Below, in pieces: positions 54,852-64,000 of a stretch of 64,000 nucleotides of DNA. The translations under genes and the position numbers were made by a program. How positions within the stretch are numbered: the first letter of the stretch is position 1; every line of letters begins with the position of its first letter. This stretch comes from Rhizobium sp. RM (GTDB taxonomy: Bacteria; Pseudomonadota; Alphaproteobacteria; Rhizobiales; Rhizobiaceae): assembly GCF_013390595.1 (NCBI RefSeq), contig NZ_JACAWV010000007.1, positions 558,001 to 622,000 on the forward strand. Direction: 5' to 3'. Below the pieces are notes generated by a model that saw only the letters and a program-made list of their open reading frames with translations, had not been told where the DNA came from and did not search any database.

Positions 54852-54988
54852 GATATGCCTGATACGCATGTGATAATGATCATTGTTCCGTTGTATTTGC
54901 GGGAAAAATGCTTATCCATGACGCCAACCTGTTTTTGGAGGTCCTGCAGGGCTGATGTCTTGCGGACAGGAGTTTAAGGAAGGACGCA

Positions 54989-55735
54989 ATGAAAATCCTC
55001 GTACCTGTTAAGCGCGTAGTCGACTACAACGTTAAGATCCGCGTCAAGGCGGACGGTTCCGGTGTAGAACTTGCGAACGTCAAGATGTCGATGAACCCGT
55101 TCGACGAAATCTCGGTCGAGGAGGCTCTGCGCCTGAAGGAAGCCGGCAAGGCGGAAGAGGTTGTGGTTGTTTCGATCGGCCCTGCCAAGGCGGAAGAAAC
55201 GCTGCGCACGGCGCTCGCCATGGGTGCTGACCGCGCCATCCTGATCGAAACCGACGAAACGGTCGAGCCTCTAGCCGTTGCCAAGCTTTTGAAGGGCGTT
55301 GCCGAAGCCGAAGCGCCAGGCCTGGTGATCCTCGGCAAGCAGGCAATCGACGACGACAGCAACCAGACCGGCCAGATGCTGGCAGCCCTGCTCGGCTGGG
55401 GCCAGGGCACCTTCGCCTCCAAGGTTGCGCCGTCCGATGGCAAGGTTGCCGTGACCCGTGAAGTCGATGGCGGTCTGCAGACGGTCGAGCTGACGCTTCC
55501 CGCTGTTGTCACCACGGACCTTCGCCTCAATGAGCCGCGTTACGCATCGCTGCCGAACATCATGAAGGCCAAGAAAAAGCCGCTCGACAAGAAGGCTCCG
55601 GCCGATTTCGGCGTCGACGTTTCGCCGCGCCTCAAGGTTCTGAAGACAGAAGAGCCGGCTGGCCGCAAGGCTGGCGTCAAGGTTGGTTCGGTTGCTGAGC
55701 TTGTATCGAAGCTCAAGGCCGACGGCGTCCTCTAA
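54989..55735 (+). CDS. etfB: electron transfer flavoprotein beta subunit
   Basis: A 248-residue ETF beta subunit. The opening [18 protein letters not shown], the AMP-binding stretch and the [29 protein letters not shown] segment are diagnostic for housekeeping ETF. It forms a heterodimer with EtfA and passes electrons from acyl-CoA dehydrogenases to ETF-ubiquinone oxidoreductase. The etfA gene starts 25 bases downstream. AAGGAAGGAC lies upstream of the start. Confidence 0.96.
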   Translation: MKILVPVKRVVDYNVKIRVKADGSGVELANVKMSMNPFDEISVEEALRLKEAGKAEEVVVVSIGPAKAEETLRTALAMGADRAILIETDETVEPLAVAKLLKGVAEAEAPGLVILGKQAIDDDSNQTGQMLAALLGWGQGTFASKVAPSDGKVAVTREVDGGLQTVELTLPAVVTTDLRLNEPRYASLPNIMKAKKKPLDKKAPADFGVDVSPRLKVLKTEEPAGRKAGVKVGSVAELVSKLKADGVL

Positions 55736-55760
55736 GGTTTCGGAAAAGGGAGATTACATT

Positions 55761-56690
55761 ATGGCCATTCTTCTTCTGGCAGAACACGACAACACCACCC
55801 TTTCCGACCAGACGGCAAAGACCCTGACGGCTGCAACGCAGATTGGCGGCGACGTCACCGTTCTGGTTGCCGGTTCCGGTGCCAAGGCCGTTGCCGATGC
55901 GGCAGCCAAGCTTTCCGGCGTCTCCAAGGTCCTGCTGGCTGACGACGCGTCCTATGCCAACCAGCTCGCAGAGCCGCTCGCCGCGCTGATCCTGTCCATT
56001 GCTCCGGCCTATGACGTCATCGTCGCTCCGGCCACCGCATCCGCCAAGAACGTTCTGCCGCGTGTTGCAGCCCTTCTCGATGTTGCACAGGTTTCGGAAA
56101 TCATCGAAGTCGTGTCGGCTGACACCTTCAAGCGTCCGATCTATGCCGGCAACGCCATCCAGACCGTTCAGGCAACCGACGCCAAGAAGGTGATCACGGT
56201 CCGCCCGACAGCATTCGCCGCTGCCGCAGACGGCGGCTCGGCTGCCGTCGAAACCGTTGCAACGGCTGCCAACCCTGGCGTTTCGTCGTTTATATCGGAT
56301 GCACTTGCCTCTTCCGATCGTCCGGAACTGACTTCTGCCAAGATCATCATCTCCGGCGGTCGCGCACTGGGTTCGGCGGAAAAGTTCAAGGAAGTCATTC
56401 TTCCGGTTGCTGACAAGCTGGGTGCGGCGGTTGGCGCATCACGCGCTGCAGTCGATGCCGGCTACGCGCCGAACGACTGGCAGGTCGGCCAGACCGGCAA
56501 GGTGGTTGCGCCGCAGCTTTACATCGCCGCAGGTATCTCCGGTGCAATCCAGCATCTGGCCGGCATGAAGGACAGCAAGGTCATCGTTGCCATCAACAAG
56601 GATGAAGAAGCGCCGATTTTCCAGGTTGCTGACTACGGCCTCGTTGCAGACCTGTTCGACGCCCTGCCGGAACTCGAGAAAGCTCTCTGA
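55761..56690 (+). CDS. etfA: electron transfer flavoprotein alpha subunit
   Basis: A 309-residue ETF alpha subunit with a C-terminal FAD-binding domain. [48 protein letters not shown] and [16 protein letters not shown] are all present. ATG 55761 has AAAAGGGAG upstream; residues ahead of it in the frame overlap etfB and are not coding. It is followed by a strong terminator. Confidence 0.96.
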   Translation: MAILLLAEHDNTTLSDQTAKTLTAATQIGGDVTVLVAGSGAKAVADAAAKLSGVSKVLLADDASYANQLAEPLAALILSIAPAYDVIVAPATASAKNVLPRVAALLDVAQVSEIIEVVSADTFKRPIYAGNAIQTVQATDAKKVITVRPTAFAAAADGGSAAVETVATAANPGVSSFISDALASSDRPELTSAKIIISGGRALGSAEKFKEVILPVADKLGAAVGASRAAVDAGYAPNDWQVGQTGKVVAPQLYIAAGISGAIQHLAGMKDSKVIVAINKDEEAPIFQVADYGLVADLFDALPELEKAL

Positions 56691-56704
56691 TAATTACCAT
56701 CCGC

Positions 56705-56735
56705 AAAGCGGCGCGTTTTTGAAACGCGCCGCTTT
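56705..56735 (+). terminator. strong terminator after etfA
   Basis: AAAGCGGCGCGTTT and AAACGCGCCGCTTT form a perfect 14-pair stem with a three-base loop, 15 bases after the etfA stop. A CGCTTTT sequence follows. Confidence 0.8.
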
Positions 56736-56804
56736 CGCTTTTCCGGCGATATGCGTAACATCGCCACGATAACAACAGACAAATTCTTGCGAGGAGAAAC
56801 GCCA

Positions 56805-57686
56805 ATGTCCGCCCCATTTAAGAATATCGGTGTCATTGGAGCCGGTCAGATGGGTTGCGGCATAGCACATGTTTCTGCCATCGCCGGCTACAAGGTCCAT
56901 ATCTACGACCTCGCCAAGGACCGGATCGAAGCGGGTCTTGCCACAATCAACGGCAATCTAGCGCGCCAGGTCTCCCACAACAAGATCAGTGATGATGCCC
57001 GCAAGGACGCACTTTCGCTGATCTCGGGATCGGACGACATCAACGACCTAGCGGCAATGGATCTGGTGATCGAGGCTGCCACCGAGAATGAGGAAATCAA
57101 GCGCAAGATCTACGCGAAGGTCTGCCCCGTCCTCAAGCCGGAAGCCCTGCTTGCCACCAACACATCTTCGCTTTCGATTACACGTCTTGCATCCGCAACA
57201 GATCGCCCGGAACAGTTTATGGGTATCCACTTCATGAACCCGGTTCCGGTCATGAAGCTTGTCGAACTGGTACGCGGTATCGCGACGGACGAGAAAACCT
57301 TCAACGTCGCAAAAGATTATGTGCGCTCGCTCGACAAGGCGATCACCGTTGCAGAAGACTTCCCTGCCTTCATCGTCAACCGCATTCTGCTGCCGATGAT
57401 CAACGAAGCGATTTATACGCTTTATGAAGGTGTCGGCTCCGTTGAAGCCATTGATACCGCCATGAAACTTGGTGCAAACCACCCGATGGGTCCGTTGCAG
57501 CTTGCCGACTTCATCGGTCTCGATACCTGTCTGTCTATCATGCAGGTGCTGCATGACGGTCTGGCCGATAGCAAATACCGCCCCTGCCCACTGCTGGTGA
57601 AGTATGTCGAAGCTGGATGGCTCGGCCGCAAATCCGGCCGCGGTTTCTACGATTATCGCGGCGAAACACCGGTTCCGACCCGCTAA
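56805..57686 (+). CDS. 3-hydroxybutyryl-CoA dehydrogenase
   Basis: A 293-residue NAD-dependent 3-hydroxyacyl-CoA dehydrogenase. The Rossmann motif is IGAGQMGCGIAHV, the active-site segments are NTSSLSIT and MGIHFMNPVPVM (catalytic His in GIHF), and the C-terminal helical domain has GANHPMGPLQLADFIGLD. It converts 3-hydroxybutyryl-CoA and acetoacetyl-CoA. The start at 56805 has GAGGAGAAACG upstream. Placement after etfBA is common in rhizobia and fits fatty-acid or polyhydroxybutyrate metabolism. Confidence 0.94.
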   Translation: MSAPFKNIGVIGAGQMGCGIAHVSAIAGYKVHIYDLAKDRIEAGLATINGNLARQVSHNKISDDARKDALSLISGSDDINDLAAMDLVIEAATENEEIKRKIYAKVCPVLKPEALLATNTSSLSITRLASATDRPEQFMGIHFMNPVPVMKLVELVRGIATDEKTFNVAKDYVRSLDKAITVAEDFPAFIVNRILLPMINEAIYTLYEGVGSVEAIDTAMKLGANHPMGPLQLADFIGLDTCLSIMQVLHDGLADSKYRPCPLLVKYVEAGWLGRKSGRGFYDYRGETPVPTR

Positions 57687-57705
57687 CCCGTTATGGCAAT
57701 ATCAA

Positions 57706-57726
57706 CAGTGGGGCGCCGCCCCACTG
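57706..57726. terminator. bidirectional hairpin between hbd and the TlpA gene
   Basis: CAGTGGGGC-gcc-GCCCCACTG is a perfect nine-pair stem with a three-base loop between two convergent genes. No T-run on either side. Confidence 0.65.
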
Positions 57727-57753
57727 CCTTGGCACTAGGGTCCATGTTGGCGA

Positions 57754-58416
57754 TTATTTTGCGGCAGATACCAGCGCCTTGGCATCCTCGCTGTCCCAAG
57801 CGGCAGGGCCATTCATCGCAGCAAGCAGGCAGCCGTTTCCGTCGAGTATAAGCGTCGCTGGCAAACCGAAAGCCAGCCCTTCCTTCTTCAGTACATTGAA
57901 CACGCCCATCGAGCTGTCGCGATAAAGCTTGAGCGCATCGATGTTGTATTCGCTCATGAAAGCGTTCGGCTTGTCATCGCTGCCCGTGTCGATATTGACG
58001 GCGACGACCTCGAAATCCGGGCCACCCTTTTCTTTCTCAAGCGCATTGAGCGCCGGCATCTCCTCACGGCATGGGACGCACCACGTCGCCCAGAGGTTGA
58101 GGAGCACTGTTTTGCCGCCGAGATCGGCAAGTGTCATGTCCTTGGCTTCGGGGCCCTTGAACGACAAGGGAATAACGCGAGGCTTGTCGGTTGCCGACAT
58201 CGCCGCAACCTGCCCTTTCAGGAAGGGTTTCAACGAGGCTATCCGGGTTGAGGCACCTTCACATAAACCGGCGTCTGCCACCGCTGCCACTTGAACCTCG
58301 CTCTCAGACCCAATATGCCTGAACGCGACCACGCCTGCGCCACTCAAAACACCGGCAACGGCAGCAATTGCAACCAATCTGGCGGAAGGAAGCCTCAGCG
58401 GCTTTTTGTCTGTCAT
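57754..58416 (-). CDS. TlpA-like periplasmic thioredoxin
   Basis: A 220-residue protein with an N-terminal membrane anchor (about 12-32) and a periplasmic thioredoxin fold. The redox pair is C113-C116 in [11 protein letters not shown]. An additional Cys52 lies ahead of the domain and another Cys lies near the C-terminus (DGNGCLL). TlpA proteins reduce disulfides, for example for cytochrome oxidase assembly. ATG 58416 follows CTGGAG. It is divergent from argH across only 24 bases, so their promoters overlap. Confidence 0.9.
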   Translation of the reverse strand: MTDKKPLRLPSARLVAIAAVAGVLSGAGVVAFRHIGSESEVQVAAVADAGLCEGASTRIASLKPFLKGQVAAMSATDKPRVIPLSFKGPEAKDMTLADLGGKTVLLNLWATWCVPCREEMPALNALEKEKGGPDFEVVAVNIDTGSDDKPNAFMSEYNIDALKLYRDSSMGVFNVLKKEGLAFGLPATLILDGNGCLLAAMNGPAAWDSEDAKALVSAAK

Positions 58417-58440
58417 CAAATACTCCAGGGCACGCACGAT

Positions 58441-59841
58441 ATGGCTGATGGTAACGACACGAAATCCTCCAACCAGATGTGGGGCGGACGCTTCGCCTCC
58501 GGCCCGTCAGCCATCATGGAAGAGATAAATGCCTCCATCGGCTTCGACAAGAAGCTTTACGCCCAGGACATCCGCGGCTCTATAGCGCACGCCACCATGC
58601 TGGCGGAAAAAGGCATTATTTCGCGTGAAGATAAAGACAAGATCGTCGACGGACTGAACACAATTCTGTCAGAGATCGAAGCCGGTACCTTCGAGTTCTC
58701 CCGCAAGCTCGAAGACATCCACATGAACATTGAGGCGCGGTTGGCGACGCTGATCGGTACGGCCGCCGGACGCCTGCACACGGCGCGTTCGCGTAACGAC
58801 CAGGTCGCACTCGATTTCCGCCTTTGGGTAAAGGAAGAGCTTCAGAAGACCGAGGGCATGCTGACCGCGCTGATCGCGGCCTTCCTCGATCGTGCCGAAG
58901 AACATGCCGACACGGTGATGCCGGGCTTCACGCACCTGCAGACCGCGCAGCCCGTCACGTTCGGCCACCATTGCATGGCTTACGTGGAAATGTTCGGTCG
59001 CGACCGCGCCCGTGTCCGCCATGCGATCGAACATCTGGATGAGAGCCCGATCGGCGCTGCGGCTCTGGCTGGCACCGGCTATCCGATCGATCGCCACATG
59101 ACGGCGAAGGCGCTCGGCTTCCGGGAACCAACCCGCAACTCCATCGACACCGTATCCGATCGTGACTTCGCGCTCGAATTCCTGTCGATCGCTTCGATCT
59201 GCGCCACGCATCTGTCGCGTCTTGCCGAAGAGATTGTCATCTGGTCCACACCGCAGTTCGGTTTCATCCGCCTGTCGGACGCGTTCTCCACCGGCTCATC
59301 CATCATGCCACAGAAGAAAAACCCGGATGCGGCAGAACTGGTGCGTGCCAAGACTGGTCGTATCAACGGGTCACTGATCGCGCTCCTGACCGTCATGAAA
59401 GGCTTGCCACTGGCCTATTCCAAGGACATGCAGGAAGACAAGGAACAGGTTTTCGACGCCGCAGAGAGCCTGGAACTGGCGATTGCCGCCATGACCGGCA
59501 TGATCCGTGATCTGGAAGTCCGCAAGGATCGCATGCGCGCCGCAGCCGGTTCCGGTTACTCCACGGCAACTGACCTCGCCGACTGGCTGGTTCGTGAAGC
59601 GGGCTTGCCCTTCCGCGATGCCCATCATGTCACTGGTCATGCCGTCGCACTGGCGGAACAGAAGGGCTGTGATTTGGCTGATCTGTCGCTGGAAGACCTG
59701 CAGGCTATCAACCCGGCCATCAACAAAGGCGTCTTTGACGTTCTGTCCGTTGAGGCCTCTGTCGCAAGCCGCACCAGCTTCGGCGGCACGGCACCTTCGG
59801 AAGTGAAGAAACAGATCACCTTCTGGCGCGGCCGCAACTGA
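58441..59841 (+). CDS. argH: argininosuccinate lyase
   Basis: A 466-residue fumarase-superfamily enzyme that splits argininosuccinate into arginine and fumarate in arginine synthesis. The opening [20 protein letters not shown], the loop [13 protein letters not shown], the [10 protein letters not shown] region and the signature [12 protein letters not shown] are present. ATG 58441 is chosen; upstream residues in frame overlap the divergent TlpA gene. It is followed by a terminator, then by lptM and lysA, an arrangement shared by many rhizobia. Confidence 0.97.
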   Translation: MADGNDTKSSNQMWGGRFASGPSAIMEEINASIGFDKKLYAQDIRGSIAHATMLAEKGIISREDKDKIVDGLNTILSEIEAGTFEFSRKLEDIHMNIEARLATLIGTAAGRLHTARSRNDQVALDFRLWVKEELQKTEGMLTALIAAFLDRAEEHADTVMPGFTHLQTAQPVTFGHHCMAYVEMFGRDRARVRHAIEHLDESPIGAAALAGTGYPIDRHMTAKALGFREPTRNSIDTVSDRDFALEFLSIASICATHLSRLAEEIVIWSTPQFGFIRLSDAFSTGSSIMPQKKNPDAAELVRAKTGRINGSLIALLTVMKGLPLAYSKDMQEDKEQVFDAAESLELAIAAMTGMIRDLEVRKDRMRAAAGSGYSTATDLADWLVREAGLPFRDAHHVTGHAVALAEQKGCDLADLSLEDLQAINPAINKGVFDVLSVEASVASRTSFGGTAPSEVKKQITFWRGRN

Positions 59842-59869
59842 TAAATTCACGTTACGCTGCCATCAAAAG

Positions 59870-59895
59870 AAACAGGGTGCACAAGCGCCCTGTTT
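59870..59895 (+). terminator. terminator after argH
   Basis: AAACAGGGTGC-acaa-GCGCCCTGTTT pairs over 11 bases with one wobble and is followed by TT and CG. It lies 28 bases after the argH stop. Confidence 0.7.
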
Positions 59896-59934
59896 TTCGT
59901 TATCAGAGACGCACATATTTCTTTGGACCGGGCC

Positions 59935-60138
59935 ATGCTTTCAAAAAACGCGCGTAATCTCATCGTTCCCATTGGCATGACGCTGGCCGTCAGCCTCGCC
60001 CTTTCCGCTTGCGGCCGAAAAGGCGAAATCGATCCGCCGAGCACGCCGGTGGAAATGCGTAACAAGCGCGCCGCTGACGGAACGGAGACCAAACCGGCAG
60101 CGACCGAACGGCCATTCATTCTCGACAAGCTTCTCTGA
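59935..60138 (+). CDS. lptM: small LptM-like lipoprotein
   Basis: A 67-residue protein with a short signal peptide and lipobox SLALSAC. The mature part starts CGRKGEIDPPSTP and is mostly charged or proline-rich. This matches the LptM/YifL family, which in enterobacteria helps disulfide maturation of the LPS translocon protein LptD. The position between argH and lysA is conserved. The ATG at 59935 is used; a TTG at 59923 would add four residues. Confidence 0.82.
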   Translation: MLSKNARNLIVPIGMTLAVSLALSACGRKGEIDPPSTPVEMRNKRAADGTETKPAATERPFILDKLL

Positions 60139-60151
60139 CGGACAGATAACC

Positions 60152-61420
60152 GTGAATCATTTTGGTTACATCGACGGCGTGTTGCACGCCGAAAACGTGC
60201 CCGTGCCGGAAATCGCCAAGGCGGTCGGCACACCATTCTACGTCTATTCGACAGCGACGCTCGAACGCCACTACAAGGTGTTTTCCGGGGCTTTCGCCGA
60301 TGTCGACGCCATGGTCTGTTATGCCATGAAGGCCAACTCCAACCAGGCCGTTCTGAAGACGCTGGCGAAGCTTGGAGCCGGCATTGACGTGGTGTCCGGC
60401 GGTGAACTACGGCGCGCACTGGCGGCTGGCGTTCCAGCAAACCGCATCATGTTCTCCGGCGTCGGCAAGACGGTCGCCGAAATGGACTATGCGCTTTCCG
60501 CAGGCATTTACTGCTTCAACATCGAGTCCGAACCGGAACTCGAAGTGCTGAATCTGCGTGCTATCAAAGCCGGTCAGAAAGCGCATGTTTCCTTCCGCAT
60601 CAATCCGGACGTCGACGCACGCACCCACGCCAAGATTTCTACCGGCAAAAAGGAAAACAAGTTCGGCATTTCCTACGAGCGGGCCCGAGCCGTCTACGCT
60701 CACGCCGCAACTCTGCCCGGCATCGATGTCACCGGCATCGATATGCATATCGGCAGCCAGATCACCGAACTTCAGCCCTTTGAGGATGCTTTCCGGCTTT
60801 TGCGCGAACTGGTTGAGACATTGCGTAGCGATGGCCACACGATCAGCCATGTCGATATCGGTGGCGGTCTCGGCATTCCCTATCGTGAGGACAACAACCC
60901 TCCGCCGCTGCCGGACGCTTATGCCAATATCGTCAAGAACGAACTGAAAAGCCTCAATTGCAAGATCGTGACTGAGCCAGGACGCCTAATCGTCGGCAAT
61001 GCCGGCATCCTGGTAACCGAAGTGATCTATGTGAAGGATGGCGGAGAAAAGACCTTCGTGATCGTTGATGGCGCGATGAACGATCTCATACGCCCTACAC
61101 TCTACGAGGCTTATCACGGCATCCGCCCTGTGGTGCAGCCGGCAGCCGACACAGCACGGATCAAGGCTGACATTGTCGGGCCCGTGTGCGAAACCGGTGA
61201 CTATCTTGCGCTCGACCGCGAGATGGCGGCACCGCAGCCTGGCGATCTCATCGCTGTCAGCTCGGCCGGCGCTTATGGCGCAGTTCAGGCAGGAACCTAC
61301 AATTCCCGTCTGCTGATCCCGGAAGTGCTGGTGAAGGGTGACAAGTTCCATGTCATCCGCCCCCGCGGTACCTATGACGAGCTGATCGCACTCGACTCCG
61401 TGCCCGATTGGCTGGACTGA
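60152..61420 (+). CDS. lysA: diaminopimelate decarboxylase
   Basis: A 422-residue PLP-dependent alanine-racemase-fold enzyme, the last step of lysine synthesis. K60 in VCYAMKANSNQ binds PLP. Further marks are HIGSQ, GGGLGIPY, the active-site Cys segment GPVCETGDYLA and AYG. I chose the GTG at 60152, 13 bases after the lptM stop, since the protein then begins as the family does. Confidence 0.95.
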   Translation: MNHFGYIDGVLHAENVPVPEIAKAVGTPFYVYSTATLERHYKVFSGAFADVDAMVCYAMKANSNQAVLKTLAKLGAGIDVVSGGELRRALAAGVPANRIMFSGVGKTVAEMDYALSAGIYCFNIESEPELEVLNLRAIKAGQKAHVSFRINPDVDARTHAKISTGKKENKFGISYERARAVYAHAATLPGIDVTGIDMHIGSQITELQPFEDAFRLLRELVETLRSDGHTISHVDIGGGLGIPYREDNNPPPLPDAYANIVKNELKSLNCKIVTEPGRLIVGNAGILVTEVIYVKDGGEKTFVIVDGAMNDLIRPTLYEAYHGIRPVVQPAADTARIKADIVGPVCETGDYLALDREMAAPQPGDLIAVSSAGAYGAVQAGTYNSRLLIPEVLVKGDKFHVIRPRGTYDELIALDSVPDWLD

Positions 61421-61464
61421 CCTCGGCTTGCGATCACAATTGAGCGAAACTGCCTAAAAAATGG

Positions 61465-61484
61465 GGGCGAGCGTCCGCTTGCCC
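61465..61484 (+). terminator. possible terminator after lysA
   Basis: GGGCGAGC-gtcc-GCTTGCCC pairs over eight bases with one wobble, about 45 bases after the lysA stop and 100 bases before the next gene start. It has a run of A upstream but no clear T-run downstream. Confidence 0.4.
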
Positions 61485-61585
61485 TCGTCTTCGCCATAAA
61501 GAATGTTATCTTTGCTTTCGGGTAGCAACAATTTCGCCGTTCCGGGAATGGCGTGTGACGTGGCCAGAACCGGGAGAACGGATTG

Positions 61586-64000
61586 ATGACCACAGCCGGG
61601 CAAGACAACAAAGGCAGGAAGCGCCTCACTGGCGCCTTCGAAAACCGGCCCGATCTTGCGCGCCGGGTCACAACAAAACGGTTTTTCGCCAAACTGGTGA
61701 TGTTCGCGGAGCGCTTAGCGCCCAGAAGCCTTTGGCCGCTTACCCTTGCTGCTGCTTTTCTCGCGCTCGCCTGGTTCGGCATTTTCCGGCACATGCCAGA
61801 CATCCTGCGTCTCGGCGTCGTCTTCGTACTTGTCTTCGCCTTTCTGGCAACGCTCTTGCCGATCATTCGGCTGCGATGGCCAACAGACACCGAAGCCTCC
61901 CGTCTTCTGGAAGAGCGCAATGGCCTGGCTCACCAGCCAGTTGGTGTGCAGGATGACGAACCTGCCTTCAATACGCCACTGGCGCGAGCGCTGTGGAAGG
62001 AACACCAGCTTCGCATGGCGGAGCGCATCGCAGCGCTCGATGCTGGTTTGCCCAAGCCAGATATTGCCCGCCATGACCGCATGGCCTTGCGCGCGGTTCC
62101 GGCATTGCTGCTTGCCGCTGCTTTCGGATTTTCCTTTTCAAATGGCGCGGGAAGCGTCGCCGACGCATTCCGCAGCCAGCCTGCCGCTGGGCCGATCGAC
62201 CCCGATATTCGCCTTGATGCCTGGGTAACGCCACCATCTTATACCAGCCGTGCACCAATCTTTCTGACCGGTCGCGATGCGGGCAATCGGGAGTCCATTG
62301 CCGTGCCGCAATCCTCCAGGCTGACGATCCGCATGACGGGCGGCGACGGCGGTGAGGAAGTCACGTTCGAACCGGACACGGCAGGCGCGTTGCAAAAAAT
62401 CGCACCCGAAACCTCACAGGGCTCGGCCAATGGCACCGAAAACCAGCCGCAGGCAGTGCGTAATCCGGGTCAACCACTGGCGCCCCGCACCTTCACGATG
62501 GACATCGCTGAAAGCGGCATGATTACGGCCAATGGCGAGCAATGGGTCTTCAACGTTATCCCCGACCAGCCGCCAACCATTGCCTTCGACAATATGCCGC
62601 GCCGTGCCGTTAATGGCGCGCTCGAAGTGGGTTTTACGGCGAAGGATGATTATGGTCTCAAAGAAGCTCACGCCCTCATAGAACCGATTGGCGTGGCTGA
62701 AGGGGCAACCCCACTTTATCCACCGCCAGAGTTCAAGCTCGACCTGCCGAGGCAGAATAATCGCGACCTAAAAGGGCTGACAAGCCGTAACCTGACCGAA
62801 CACCCGATGGCCGGCAAGCGTGTGCGCATCACACTCGTTGCGACCGATGGCGCGGGACAAACGGGCCGCAGCCCGGCGCATGAGATGATCCTGCCTGGGC
62901 GCAATTTCTCCGAACCCTTGGCGGCATCCATTGTTGAGCAACGCCAGATCTTTTCGCTCGACACACGCCAGATGCCGAAAGCAATCGCCTTTAACGAGGC
63001 CGTTGGCCTTCGCCCGGAAGAAACGATCCCTAATACGACACACTATCTGTTGCTGCAGTCGGCGCAGACCCGCATGCGGCTTGCCTATAACGAGGAGATG
63101 CTGAAAGACACGGCCGATTATCTCTGGGAAATTGCTCTAGGCATCGAAGACGGCGACCTCTCGCAAGCTGAAAGGCGCCTGCGCGATGCGCAGAATGCGC
63201 TTTCCGAAGCGCTACAGCGCAACGCCCCGGACGAGGAAATCGCCAAGTTGATGCAGGAACTGCGCGAGGCAATGCAAGAGTTCATGAGTGAGCTTGCTCA
63301 GCGCATGCAAAATGCACCGCAGTCCAACATGAATCAGCAGGCGCAGAACACGATTCGTCAGCGCGATCTGGAAAATATGATGAACCAGATCGAAAACCTG
63401 GCGCGCTCGGGCAATCGCGATGCCGCGCAGGAAATGCTGTCGCAGTTGCAGCGCATGATGAACAACCTTCAGGCTGGCAGGCCACAGCGCCCCGGCCAAC
63501 AGGGCCAGCAGCAAACCAGCAAGATGCGCCAGCAGATCGACAAGCTCGGAGACATCATGCAGCAGCAGCAAAAGCTGATGGATGAGACGTTCAAGCTGGA
63601 CCAGGCGCTGCGCGACCGCATGCAGCGGGGCGACCCCCAGCAGAACGGCGAAGGCGACGACCAGCAGATGGGCGAGAATGGCCAGCAGCCACAACAGGGC
63701 CAGCAAGGACAGCAGGGGCAACAGGGTGGTCAGCAGCCCAGCGACCAGATGACAGCAGAACAGCTGCGCGAGGCATTGAAAAATCTTCGACAGCAGCAGG
63801 ATGCACTTGGCAAACAGCTTGGCGAACTGCAGCAGGGATTGCGAGACCTCGGTATGGAGCCCGGTGAGAATTTCGGCAAGGCAGAGCAGGAGATGCAGGG
63901 CGCCGGTGAAGCCCTGGGGCAAAGCCAGGGTGAACAGGCTGTCGAAGGACAGGGAAACGCGCTCAACGCCCTGCGTCAAGGCGCGCAGGACATGATGGGA
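61586..64000 (+). CDS. TIGR02302-family membrane protein, cut by window edge
   Basis: An alphaproteobacterial protein of which 805 residues are visible; the stop is beyond the window. Three hydrophobic segments (about 49-67, 73-95 and 169-186) mark a membrane-anchored N-terminal region. A long middle part has immunoglobulin-like stretches. From about residue 500 it becomes helical and Gln/Met-rich. A low-complexity Gln-Gly run lies at about 690-725 (QQGQQGQQGQQGG), and the frame then continues into a helical part. ATG 61586 has GGGAGAAC upstream. Function of the family is unknown. Confidence 0.9.
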   Translation, partial: MTTAGQDNKGRKRLTGAFENRPDLARRVTTKRFFAKLVMFAERLAPRSLWPLTLAAAFLALAWFGIFRHMPDILRLGVVFVLVFAFLATLLPIIRLRWPTDTEASRLLEERNGLAHQPVGVQDDEPAFNTPLARALWKEHQLRMAERIAALDAGLPKPDIARHDRMALRAVPALLLAAAFGFSFSNGAGSVADAFRSQPAAGPIDPDIRLDAWVTPPSYTSRAPIFLTGRDAGNRESIAVPQSSRLTIRMTGGDGGEEVTFEPDTAGALQKIAPETSQGSANGTENQPQAVRNPGQPLAPRTFTMDIAESGMITANGEQWVFNVIPDQPPTIAFDNMPRRAVNGALEVGFTAKDDYGLKEAHALIEPIGVAEGATPLYPPPEFKLDLPRQNNRDLKGLTSRNLTEHPMAGKRVRITLVATDGAGQTGRSPAHEMILPGRNFSEPLAASIVEQRQIFSLDTRQMPKAIAFNEAVGLRPEETIPNTTHYLLLQSAQTRMRLAYNEEMLKDTADYLWEIALGIEDGDLSQAERRLRDAQNALSEALQRNAPDEEIAKLMQELREAMQEFMSELAQRMQNAPQSNMNQQAQNTIRQRDLENMMNQIENLARSGNRDAAQEMLSQLQRMMNNLQAGRPQRPGQQGQQQTSKMRQQIDKLGDIMQQQQKLMDETFKLDQALRDRMQRGDPQQNGEGDDQQMGENGQQPQQGQQGQQGQQGGQQPSDQMTAEQLREALKNLRQQQDALGKQLGELQQGLRDLGMEPGENFGKAEQEMQGAGEALGQSQGEQAVEGQGNALNALRQGAQDMMG

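Noticed and set aside
54869..54886. Fur-box-like GATAATGATCATT sequence upstream of etfBA
   Set aside because: The match to the 19-base Fur consensus is only partial and the ETF genes are not usual iron-regulated targets.
63212..63979. 255-residue Leu-rich frame on the minus strand, looking like a membrane protein
   Set aside because: It is the opposite strand of the Gln-rich part of the TIGR02302 gene; CAG codons read as CTG (Leu) in reverse.

Overview
The window is chromosomal DNA of an alphaproteobacterium, most likely a member of the Rhizobiaceae close to Agrobacterium/Rhizobium. The evidence is as follows. The protein at 22737-23606 has the same length and nearly the same sequence as I remember for the Agrobacterium tumefaciens D-psicose (allulose) 3-epimerase. 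The right end carries the housekeeping runs etfB-etfA-hbd and argH-lptM-lysA followed by an alphaproteobacterial TIGR02302 protein. More than half of the window is ABC-transporter catabolic operons. No rRNA, tRNA, IS element or CRISPR array was seen.

Layout. (1) 1-6056 is a photosensory/two-component block: a CHASE3 histidine kinase cut by the window edge, a single-domain response regulator, and a minus-strand operon of bacteriophytochrome, Rcp1-type response regulator and REC-HWE kinase. A YciE/YciF-like ferritin-fold protein follows, and a cytoplasmic alpha-amylase is divergent from it. (2) 7782-18524 is a nine-gene minus-strand operon for an unassigned sugar or sugar acid: DHDPS-family aldolase, enolase-superfamily dehydratase, CUT1-type ABC transporter, two oxidoreductases, and an IclR regulator fused to an SMP-30 lactonase. 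A 2-dehydro-3-deoxygalactonokinase gene is divergent from it. (3) 18602-22603 holds an SGNH hydrolase, a GGDEF cyclase, and a divergent LysR/SDR pair. (4) 22737-31163 is a ribose-type (CUT2) ABC operon with two ketose 3-epimerases and a P-loop sugar kinase, divergent from a LacI-type regulator. Two tandem operator-like palindromes lie between them.

(5) 31164-49842 is a hydantoin/oxoproline/peptide-type region. The plus-strand part contains a fused HyuA-HyuB (5-oxoprolinase-like) protein, a Tat-exported family-5 binding protein, a Dpp-type ABC transporter and an M20 amidohydrolase, and is divergent from an IclR regulator. The minus-strand part contains a second Dpp-type transporter, a hydantoin-racemase-like protein and an RpiR regulator. 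The two runs converge at about 42.5 kb. (6) 50303-64000 is core genome: DUF808 and YihY membrane proteins, an SDR, a small two-helix membrane protein, a PduO-type cobalamin adenosyltransferase, rhomboid protease, EtfBA, 3-hydroxybutyryl-CoA dehydrogenase, TlpA-like thioredoxin, ArgH, an LptM-like lipoprotein, LysA, and the start of a large TIGR02302 membrane protein that runs off the right edge.

For the four transport operons, each binding-protein gene is followed immediately by a stable stem-loop and then by the rest of the operon. This arrangement is consistent with extra expression of the periplasmic protein. Candidate operators were found in front of four of the catabolic units and in front of etfBA. 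The most unusual items are the IclR-SMP-30 fusion inside a pathway with an unassigned substrate, the pair of ketose 3-epimerases with a FrcK-like kinase, and the hydantoin-racemase homologue whose catalytic cysteines are displaced.
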